This document shows positions 1 through 4,440 of a stretch of 5,569 bases of DNA, piece by piece. Numbering within the stretch: the first letter of the stretch is position 1; the number at the start of each line of letters is the position of its first letter. Position numbers and translations under genes: made by a program. Source of the stretch: DASYSA01 sp036003885 (GTDB lineage Bacteria > Acidobacteriota > Blastocatellia > UBA7656); NCBI GenBank assembly GCA_036003885.1, contig DASYSA010000191.1, forward strand, positions 1 to 5,569, written 5' to 3'. A model generated the notes under the pieces. It was not told where the DNA came from. It did no database searches and was given only the letters and a program-made list of their open reading frames with translations.

Positions 1-455
1 TACATGAAGCGGGTCTCTCGATCGAGGAAGACCGGCGTCGGGCGCGTGCCATCCGCCTCCATCACCCAGACGTTGTTCTGTCCCTGGCGATCGGAGATGA
101 ACGCAATGCGCCGCCCGTCAGGCGAGATGGACGGTTGGAAATTGAGGGCGTTGCCGCTGTTGTCGGTGAGCGGCACCGCTACTCCTCCGGCAATCGGCAG
201 CCGATAGATGTGGCCCAACAAATCGAACATCAGCCACTCACCGTTAGGCGCCACATCGAGCGCCATCCAAGTTCCCTCATCGGTCGTGAAATCGACGATG
301 CGGGTTCGGCCCTGGGGCGGCATGAGCGTCACGGACGGATCGGCGTGCGACTGCGGCGCAAGAGCCCTCGGTTGAGAACTTTGCTTCTGTTGAGAAAACA
401 CAAAAGGTGGAAAGAGCAACAGGAGCAGTATCAGTGTAGGGATTTCTTTTCTCAT
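1..455 (-). CDS. Secreted PD40/TolB-like beta-propeller protein, N-terminal part (runs off the window)
   Basis: Reading from ATG at 455 gives 151 codons with no stop before the window edge. Residues 1-21 (MRKEIPTLILLLLLFPPFVF, then S) form a signal peptide: a basic start, a Leu-rich core and a likely cleavage site before QQK. Residues 66-90 and 107-137 carry two PD40-type blades, the second with SPDGRRIAFISDRQGQNN and then VWVMEADG, a hallmark of TolB/Tricorn-like propellers. In soil bacteria such propellers often precede an amidohydrolase domain in one long secreted protein. That is family knowledge; the rest of this gene is outside the window. The start is supported because the signal peptide begins there and because the same start and leader recur in front of the amidohydrolase at 2247. 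The upstream sequence is weak as a ribosome site (TGAGG, 6 bases before ATG). The substrate is unknown. Family assignment is fairly sure, function is not. Confidence 0.85.
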   Translation of the reverse strand, partial: MRKEIPTLILLLLLFPPFVFSQQKQSSQPRALAPQSHADPSVTLMPPQGRTRIVDFTTDEGTWMALDVAPNGEWLMFDLLGHIYRLPIAGGVAVPLTDNSGNALNFQPSISPDGRRIAFISDRQGQNNVWVMEADGTRPTPVFLDRETRFM

Positions 456-479
456 AAGTGACCTCATCAATAAGATGCC
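357..479 (-). repeat. Shared leader repeat, copy 1 (5' UTR plus signal-peptide coding DNA)
   Basis: About 123 bp that match 2149-2270 on the same strand with roughly a dozen substitutions and one single-base indel (GAGGTCAC here, GAGTCAC there). It starts at GGCATCTTATTGATGAG and runs through the signal peptide to the codons for LA. Beyond that point the proteins are unrelated (PD40 propeller here, amidohydrolase there). The repeat begins exactly where the intron 3' end stops. In copy 2 it begins within the attC core GTTAGGC. Confidence 0.88.
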
Positions 480-551
480 ATCGACGTAGGACAGCCAGTT
501 ACCCGAGCTGCCCCGGCACAGATCCCGGCATGCAGTTTTCCCGCACCGGTC
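480..551 (-). ncRNA. Group II intron domains V and VI
   Basis: Bases 551-521 on the minus strand fold as domain V. CCGG pairs with CCGG and TGC with GCA, the top closes over a GAAAA-type loop, and a two-base TG bulge sits on the 3' strand, as the domain V fold requires. The usual AGC catalytic triad at the 5' side is not clearly present (the sequence reads GAAGACCGG), so it may be degenerate. Next comes a domain VI-like hairpin (GGCAGC ... GCTGTCC) with an unpaired A in GGGTAACTGG as candidate branch point. The stretch ends CTACGTCGAT. Recognised by eye; a covariance-model search would settle it. Confidence 0.7.
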
Positions 552-639
552 TTCAGAAATACTCGCATCCGCGTCCGGCTTTCAAGCCCTGATTCGCACT
601 CTCTGATTTCGCTGTGGTGTAACTGGAGCCAACAGCGCT

Positions 640-789
640 TCATAGAAGTGCTAGCTGGATCGCTGCCGGCTTCTCAATCCGTCGCTTGGGCAAGACCCGT
701 GGCCTTGGCACCCCGAAGTGTTCGAGCAGGTCTTTGAAGCCTTGCCAGTTGATGCTCCGGCGTTGGCTCCTCCTGTTCAACCACTTGAA
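640..789 (-). pseudogene. Group II intron reverse transcriptase/maturase, C-terminal fragment
   Basis: The translation FKWLNRRSQRRSINWQGF, followed by KDLLEHFGVPRPRV, is the conserved C-terminal end (thumb/maturase and DNA-binding side) of bacterial group II intron proteins, which in full are about 400-480 residues. Only about 49 residues remain, ending at the stop codon at 640-642. No RT active-site motif (YADD) is present. The fragment is open in frame with upstream amidohydrolase sequence (EALQAATL then FKWLNRR), so the two remnants are joined without a stop. The junction is close to base 790. It lies just upstream of intron domains V-VI, the normal place for the ORF end in such introns. 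Confidence 0.85.
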
Positions 790-1063
790 GAGTGTGGCTG
801 CCTGGAGCGCTTCAATCGGTGTCAGGCCGGCTTTAACGGCCACTCGAGTTCCTCGTGCAGGCTGAAGCCTGGCCAAACAAAAGTTGGCACGGGCGTGCCT
901 GAGCCAGCCAGTAATCTTACGCCAGCAGCATTCATCGTTTTCACCATCTCTAGGAACTTCTGTGTGACCCCTGGGCTGTGATCTCGCGGGTCATTTCAAA
1001 ATCCCGTTGAAACGCGTCCCGTGAAGAATCCCAGTGCTGTTTAAGCGCTGGCAGCAGGTACTT
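790..1063 (-). pseudogene. Amidohydrolase (imidazolonepropionase-like), C-terminal-half fragment
   Basis: Stitching frames gives KYLLPALKQHWDSSRDAF and QRDFEMTREITAQG, a frameshift near 957-962, then FLEMVKTMNAAGVRLLAG, then PGFSLHEELE, a second frameshift near 840-846, then AVKAGLTPIEALQAATL. This is the late part of the TIM barrel of metal-dependent amidohydrolases (HutI-like group). It is a clear relative of the fragment at 5569-5245, which has PGFSLHELALFVQAGFTP. After LLAG the sequence reads SGT where relatives have a metal- or catalysis-linked Asp (the other copy reads AGTD), so the Asp codon at 897-899 appears to have become Gly. The N-terminal half is absent, and the C-terminus is replaced by group II intron sequence at 790. 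Two frameshifts, a lost key residue and truncation at both ends make it a dead remnant. Confidence 0.8.
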
Positions 1064-1258
1064 TCTTCACCGGCACGGTGCTCTTCAGCTTGAAGGCCCG
1101 CACCGGGTCGGCGTATCCGCGACCTGATTGAAAGTAACGAACGGCCCGCTGACCGTATCAGCGGACGAACGCCGGGCAAGCGGCGCGAGCAGCAGCGTGA
1201 GCACTAACCCGATCGCCAACGCGACGCGGGCGGAACGTGACCTGATTCTCTTGTTCAT
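1041..1258 (-). pseudogene. Small secreted protein of unknown function, probably frameshifted
   Basis: From ATG at 1258 the first frame gives 57 residues to a stop at 1085. The start is a signal peptide: MNKRIRSRSARVALAIG, then a Leu-rich core and an ARRSSADT cleavage region. After GPFVTFNQ the other frame continues more plausibly as SGRGYADPVRAFKLKS and TVPVKKVPAASA, ending at TAA 1043-1041, so a single-base loss near 1128-1135 is likely. The repaired product would be about 70 residues. A perfect AGGAGG lies at 1266-1271, seven bases from the ATG. It sits about 160 bases downstream of the cupredoxin on the same strand and may once have been co-transcribed with it. No domain recognised. It could also be an intact 57-residue protein. 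Its last codons overlap the start of the amidohydrolase remnant. Confidence 0.5.
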
Positions 1259-1265
1259 ATCTTTT

Positions 1266-1271
1266 CCTCCT
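1266..1271 (-). promoter_or_regulatory. Strong Shine-Dalgarno site (AGGAGG)
   Basis: AGGAGG followed by AAAAGAT and ATG at 1258, a seven-base spacer. It fixes the start of the small secreted ORF, which would otherwise be easy to overlook. The 160 bases between it and the cupredoxin stop hold no other gene I can support and no clear terminator hairpin. Confidence 0.7.
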
Positions 1272-1418
1272 GGTTCCGCCCTTCACGGGTTCTGTTTAAT
1301 CTATTTTGAGGCGATACGTAACTACCTGAACATCCGGGTTCGTTCTTTAATTTTCGACGCCGCGCTTCTCTCCGCAATAAACCAATCGCAACTCGCCTTC
1401 AACCTAAAGGGGCCTTCG

Positions 1419-1967
1419 CTAATTCACAACTTTTACGAAGCCGTACATACCCTGTTGGAAGTGGGGCAGCACAGCGCATATCACCAGGTAGGTTCCAGGG
1501 TTGGCGAAATGCACCACCTCGACCCGGTCTTGCGATTGGGTGCTCGGATCAAGCCCTCTGTATATTCTCCGGGTCGGGTCGTTGATCAGCAGCGGCATTG
1601 GCAGATTCGTCGGAGGAATCGTCATGCTCGTATCGATGTCGCCGGGTTGAGTGCCGTCGTCGTAGACGGCGACCTGGTGGAAGCCAGCGATAATAAAGTT
1701 CACCGCTCCGCCCGCTTTGATCTTAGCCAACTGCGGCAGGAGCTCGTGGTGGTTAGCTGTGCGTGGTGACAGGTTAGGGAACCTGTCCAGCGGCGGTGTA
1801 GTCATCCACGAGCCGAAGCTGACGGTGGCGTTGCTAAGAGGGTTATCTGGCGACAGCGAATTGGCGGAAGCTGTGCGTGGATGATTGTCGAAGGATGGGT
1901 GCGACTTTGCGTCGAAAGCCCTCGACAGGTAAGTTACAAGCCCAAAGGCGGTCGCGAGCACGTGCAT
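1419..1967 (-). CDS. Cupredoxin (type-1 copper protein), probably exported
   Basis: From ATG 1967 the ORF gives 182 residues ending VVN. The C-terminal half is a plastocyanin-like fold: AGFHQVAVYDDG supplies His97, and PGTYLVICAVLPHFQQGM supplies Cys164, His169 and Met174, the full His/Cys/His/Met set for a mononuclear blue copper site. The spacing is C-x4-H-x4-M. Residues 4-14 (LATAFGLVTYL) are hydrophobic and may be a truncated signal or anchor, so the protein probably acts outside the cytoplasm as an electron carrier or copper binder. The partner is unknown. The reading frame stays open upstream of this Met into amidohydrolase sequence (GKYLIPGLWDMHV), so the true start is uncertain: the gene may be expressed as a fusion, or its native N-terminus may have been lost at the junction. 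No good ribosome site precedes 1967. The copper domain itself is intact. Confidence 0.82.
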   Translation of the reverse strand: MHVLATAFGLVTYLSRAFDAKSHPSFDNHPRTASANSLSPDNPLSNATVSFGSWMTTPPLDRFPNLSPRTANHHELLPQLAKIKAGGAVNFIIAGFHQVAVYDDGTQPGDIDTSMTIPPTNLPMPLLINDPTRRIYRGLDPSTQSQDRVEVVHFANPGTYLVICAVLPHFQQGMYGFVKVVN

Positions 1968-2247
1968 ATCCCACAGGCCCGGGATAAGGTACTTGCCCGA
2001 AGCGTCGATCACTTGCGCCCCGTTCGGTATGCGGACCTTACCGCCCGACTTCGGTGATGCGGTCGCCCGTGACAACTACGGTCTGATTCGGCTTGAGGGC
2101 GCGCCTGGAATCTCTCGCCGCAACGTCTATGATTGTGACGTGTGTAAACGCAAGAACCTTCGGTTGAGAACTTTCCTTCTGTTGAGTAAACACTAAAGGT
2201 GGAGAGAGCAACAGGAGCAGTATCAGCGTAGGAAGTTCTTTTCTCAT
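1959..2247 (-). pseudogene. Secreted amidohydrolase, N-terminal fragment, frameshifted and truncated
   Basis: ATG 2247 opens a signal peptide (MRKELPTLILLLLLSPPLVF, then TQQK) followed by VLAFTHVTIIDVAARD and TVVVTGDRITEVG, the N-terminal beta-sandwich of HutI-like amidohydrolases. A stop follows at 2038 because of a one-base slip. In the next frame the family sequence resumes as GKVRIPNGAQVIDASGKYLI and PGLWDMHV. The family continues H-x-H there (metal ligands of the TIM barrel), but the second His is absent: after DMHV the sequence becomes LATAFGL, the start of the cupredoxin. So about 95 residues remain and the catalytic domain is gone. The same leader precedes the PD40 gene at 455. The gene begins about 20 bases after the attC core at 2274-2268, so it is the 5' end of a cassette. 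Copy 2 of the leader has lost one G of the TGAGG ribosome site. Confidence 0.85.
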
Positions 2248-2270
2248 AAGTGACTCATCAATAAGATGCC
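2149..2270 (-). repeat. Shared leader repeat, copy 2
   Basis: The counterpart of 357-479. Here the first bases (GGC) are the end of the attC core GTTAGGC, so the repeat equals the first ~120 bases of a cassette. The match stops within the mature N-terminus, after codons for VLA, where the amidohydrolase domain begins. Confidence 0.88.
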
Positions 2271-2330
2271 TAACGCCCAGCATCAGCCGCCGGGCCGCGA
2301 GGCCCGGTCGGCTGCAGCGTTTCGTTCGGC
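2268..2330 (-). other. Integron attC site (63 bp), 3' end of the MOSC cassette
   Basis: On the minus strand the site runs from inverse core GCCGAAC (2330-2324) to core GTTAGGC (2274-2268). The arms form an imperfect hairpin: CTGCAGCCGACCGGGCC pairs with GGCCCGGCGGCTGATG across a short GC loop, with mismatches and unpaired bases as in known attC sites. It lies about 20 bases after the MOSC stop and about 20 bases before the next start, the normal place in a cassette array. The inverse core differs from the consensus RYYYAAC at one position. It is, however, the exact complement of the core at this cassette's other boundary (3236-3230). Confidence 0.8.
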
Positions 2331-2350
2331 GGCGGTTCGTAGTCTTGGCG

Positions 2351-3178
2351 TTACCCAAGGCTGACCGGATCACCGCGACGGATCGTGCCGCCGCGCACCA
2401 CGGCAGCATAGACGCCGACGTTGACTTGGTTGTGTTGGGCTGCCGTGCGCAGGATTCCCGGGTCCATCGGGAGATCGCCTTGCGCGAGGGTGGTCATCAC
2501 GCAACGCCCGCAAGGACCGGTGATGTTGAGGCGTACGGCCGTCCCGATGGCGAGCGTGTGGCCGACCCAGGCATTCTCCGCAAAGCCCTTCTCAGCAGAG
2601 GCCACCTGCACCACGATGTTTGGACGGAACCTCCGAAGCTCGAAACGACCTTGCGGATACAGTTCCCGCAGGCGATCGAGTGTGGCCGTGGTCATTAGAT
2701 GGACCATGGCAACGTCGAAGAATGTCCCCTCGGGCAGCGTGAAATCGGTGACCGTGTCTCGGTGATCGAGGCCTTCCATGTCCGGCCAGTACTCCTCAGC
2801 ATTGACCGCCCCGCGCTGGGCTGCACGAAATGTCACCCCACGGTTGAGTGCCTTCGAGAGGATCTGGTTCAGATCATCCTGGTCACTGGTGACAGTAGTG
2901 CCATCGGGGAGGGCGATTCGGACCGGAGGGAGTTTCGCGGCCGGACGCGCCGGCTCGACGAAGGTGGCGCGGAAATCGAAGAGACGCGGCCATTTTCGCG
3001 GGTTCTTTGCGGTCGCCGCCTTTCCGTCGGAGGTATCGACGACGGCATACGCACGATCCCCAAGCAGCCCACGATCCGTAACCTCAGTCGCGTTCAGTTC
3101 CTCGCCCATCATGGACTTCACGGGATATCGCCAAAGCGCTACCACCGAACCAAGCTCGATCGGCGCTGCGTTTGACAT
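2351..3178 (-). CDS. MOSC domain-containing protein (YcbX-like)
   Basis: 275 residues, intact. The N-terminal beta-barrel (MOSC_N) includes LWRYPVKSMMGEEL (YPVKSM at 18-23) and DRGLLGDRAYAVVD (35-48). The MOSC core includes RFRPNIVV (183-190) and GPCGRCVMTT with Cys223 and Cys226; one of these matches the cysteine that in YcbX/mARC-type proteins is thought to bind the molybdenum cofactor. Family members reduce N-hydroxylated compounds, for example toxic hydroxylated purine bases, in the cytoplasm using partner electron carriers. The exact substrate here is unknown. The start is set at 3178 rather than the ATG at 3202 because AAGGAG lies eight bases upstream and MSNAAPIELGSVV matches family N-termini. 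It fills a whole gene cassette between attC 3230-3331 and attC 2268-2330, with no companion gene. Any promoter must lie outside the cassette or in the ~50 bases before it. The only clearly undamaged enzyme gene in the window. Confidence 0.93.
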   Translation of the reverse strand: MSNAAPIELGSVVALWRYPVKSMMGEELNATEVTDRGLLGDRAYAVVDTSDGKAATAKNPRKWPRLFDFRATFVEPARPAAKLPPVRIALPDGTTVTSDQDDLNQILSKALNRGVTFRAAQRGAVNAEEYWPDMEGLDHRDTVTDFTLPEGTFFDVAMVHLMTTATLDRLRELYPQGRFELRRFRPNIVVQVASAEKGFAENAWVGHTLAIGTAVRLNITGPCGRCVMTTLAQGDLPMDPGILRTAAQHNQVNVGVYAAVVRGGTIRRGDPVSLG

Positions 3179-3186
3179 ACTCCACT

Positions 3187-3192
3187 CTCCTT
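3187..3192 (-). promoter_or_regulatory. Shine-Dalgarno site of the MOSC gene (AAGGAG)
   Basis: AAGGAG followed by AGTGGAGT and ATG at 3178. It decides between two in-frame ATGs and rules out 3202, which has no comparable site. Confidence 0.7.
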
Positions 3193-3229
3193 GTCTGCTC
3201 AACTCGGGACTTGTCTCTCAAGCCCCGAC

Positions 3230-3331
3230 GCCGAACGTCCTGCCGCTCAGCCGCGAGCGGCGCGAGAGTCAAGTTGCAATTGAGCCGCAACCGCCGCGCG
3301 CCGCTCGTCGGTCTGCAGCGGCTTGTTATGC
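3230..3331 (-). other. Integron attC site (102 bp), 3' end of the small secreted-protein cassette
   Basis: On the minus strand the site runs from inverse core GCATAAC (3331-3325) to core GTTCGGC (3236-3230). The stem contains a perfect 11-bp pair, CGAGCGGCGCG at 3254-3264 with CGCGCCGCTCG at 3297-3307. Outer pairs are GCCGCT..CAG with CTG..AGCGGC, broken by unpaired bases. The variable loop is about 32 bases. It starts eight bases after the stop of the upstream gene and ends about 50 bases before the MOSC start. Both cores deviate slightly from GTTRRRY/RYYYAAC. Confidence 0.78.
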
Positions 3332-3339
3332 CGTCTGCC

Positions 3340-3845
3340 TCACCTGTTTTCAAGGGACCACGATGGATTACGAAGTGGAGGCAGCTTCCGAGTCTCGTTA
3401 CTTCGATCGATACGAAAGGTAACGACGGATTGGCCACGGCTCCCACTTCGCATTGAGGCAGTCATTTCAATAATGCGAGTGCGGTTCTTATTGACCTCAA
3501 CGATAACCTCCAAGCCAGAAAAGGGATTCAGCCGACCATTCATCTCAACTCGGAAGATACCGGTCGGACCTCCGTCACGCGTTGGGCTGTGTGGCTCCAG
3601 AGATACACGCGCGTTACGTCCTGTGCTGTAAACGACGCCACTTGGATGGAACACGTTGGCATCCGTCCACCAAACTCGCCTGAGAGCTCCCAAAGCTCGA
3701 ACCAGTCAGCCTGTTCCTTGCCGTCTTCGGAAACAGTCATGACAAAAGACTGCAAAATCGACGTTGGTTTCGACGACTGTTGACTCTCACCGATTAGCAG
3801 CAGTGGCGAAACGGCAAGAATTAGCATCACGGCCACCGTCTTCAC
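3340..3845 (-). pseudogene. Secreted protein of unknown function, one frameshift
   Basis: A GTG start at 3845 with AGGAGG five bases upstream opens a signal peptide (MKTVAVMLILAVSPLLLIG, then ESQQSS). Frame one continues as SILQSFVMTVSEDGKEQADW and FELWEL. After about 3690 the sequence that looks like real protein is in another frame: RRVWWTDANVFHPSGVV, RDGGPTGIFRVEMNGRLNPF, SGLEVIVEVNKNRTRIIEMT, ending ENR and a stop at 3340. A single-base loss near 3685-3695 explains this, giving an ancestral protein of about 168 residues, probably periplasmic or secreted. Without repair, frame one alone would give 101 residues ending at 3540. I recognise no family. The stop is followed almost at once by attC 3230-3331, and the gene is preceded by a GTTATGC core, so it is cassette cargo. 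Confidence 0.6.
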
Positions 3846-3850
3846 GCGGA

Positions 3851-3856
3851 CCTCCT
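3851..3856 (-). promoter_or_regulatory. Shine-Dalgarno site (AGGAGG) for a GTG start
   Basis: AGGAGG, then TCCGC, then GTG at 3845. The five-base spacing supports the GTG start of the small secreted protein; there is no ATG in a suitable position. Confidence 0.65.
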
Positions 3857-3872
3857 CTCAATCTCTCAATCG

Positions 3873-4126
3873 GCATAACTTGAAGTATACAGTTCTGGAT
3901 AATTGGATAGGCGGACGGGCGCCAGCCGTCTATCATGGTGCGTAGTCTTCATTACGATTGACATATCCGAAAAAAATCAATGGGTTGCGAGCGAGTGACT
4001 GTCGCGGCCTATCCAGATAGATCGCGAGGCCGGTCTGCTTAACCCGATTAGCCTAGCGAGGCGTCTCCCCGACCACGGATGCCTTCGTCCGTCAACGTCA
4101 GGGCAAATGGGTTCGACGCGGAAACG
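3873..4126 (-). other. Candidate attI or cassette boundary region, no gene
   Basis: The 280 bases between the integrase remnant and the first cassette gene hold no convincing ORF. On the minus strand the stretch ends in GTTATGC (3879-3873), the exact complement of the inverse core GCATAAC of the attC that follows the next gene, so this is that cassette's 5' boundary. The opposite side of the boundary would be an attI or the tail of a lost attC. No full attC hairpin precedes it, which favours attI. The region also contains a 9-bp inverted repeat (TGGATAGGC at 3904-3912, complement at 4007-4015) and a run of seven T before CGGATATG on the minus strand. The boundary is well supported; the attI identity is inference. 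Confidence 0.5.
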
Positions 4127-4439
4127 TCATCGTGAAGACACATTGTCCAGCGGGCTCCGCACCCCGCGACCGCCTCGATTGAGAAACATGGGTGTAAATC
4201 ATCGTAGTGCTTACATCGCTGTGCCCCAGCAGCTCTTGAATCGTCCGAATGCCGTAGCCGTCCTCGAGCAGATGTGTGGCGAACGAGTGCCTCAGCGTGT
4301 GGCAACTCGCAGGCTTCGCTATCCCAGCCCGCAGGACAGCCTCACGCACGCTCCTCTGCAGCACAGACTCGTGCAGATGATGACGGCGGCGCCGCCCGGA
4401 AACACGGTCGACGTAAAAGCGGGTTGCGGGAAAAACCCA
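4127..4439 (-). pseudogene. intI: Integron integrase IntI, C-terminal catalytic fragment
   Basis: The translation WVFPATRFYVDR, then RHHLHESVLQRSVREAVLRA, then HTLRHSFATHLLEDGYGIRT, IQELLGHSDVSTTMIYTHV is unmistakably the C-terminal half of an integron-type tyrosine recombinase. It shows box II His-x2-Arg (HTLRH), the LGH histidine and the Tyr nucleophile in MIYTHV. One extra T near 4186 shifts the frame, after which the family ending LNRGGRGVRSPLD appears in the next frame, closing at a stop 4127-4129. The usual protein is about 320-340 residues. Only about the last 104 remain; the N-terminal core-binding domain, first catalytic Arg and most of the IntI-specific insertion are gone. At about 4440 it is joined to istB. 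It points in the same direction as the cassettes, unlike the classic layout. It cannot be active. Confidence 0.9.
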
Positions 4440-4440
4440 C

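Larger units (their letters stand above)
480..789 (-). mobile_element. Group II intron, 3' remnant (maturase end plus domains V-VI)
   Basis: The 3' part of a group II intron, probably class C. It contains the C-terminus of the intron-encoded reverse transcriptase/maturase (789-640), about 90 bases of spacer, and a domain V/VI fold at 551-480. The proposed 3' end is the AT just before GGC at 479, which fits the group II 3'-terminal AY rule. The 5' two thirds of the intron, including most of the reverse transcriptase, are missing, replaced at about 790 by an amidohydrolase fragment. Class C introns are known to insert at attC sites, which fits the position here. The remnant cannot be self-mobile. 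Confidence 0.75.

Noticed and set aside
4..461. Plus-strand ORFs over the first 460 bases
   Set aside because: The minus strand carries a signal peptide and PD40 blades in one open frame; the plus-strand translations are its antisense.
1128..1769. Plus-strand ORF of 213 codons
   Set aside because: It lies antisense to the cupredoxin, whose copper ligands and domain are unmistakable, and its translation has no recognisable motif.
2345..3422. Several plus-strand ORFs of 94-214 codons
   Set aside because: They are antisense shadows of the intact MOSC gene and the attC hairpin; translations are rich in Arg and Ser without motifs.
4048..4305. An 85-codon minus-strand ORF after the integrase
   Set aside because: It is the integrase region in the wrong frame, extending into the gene-free stretch; nothing in it resembles a protein family.
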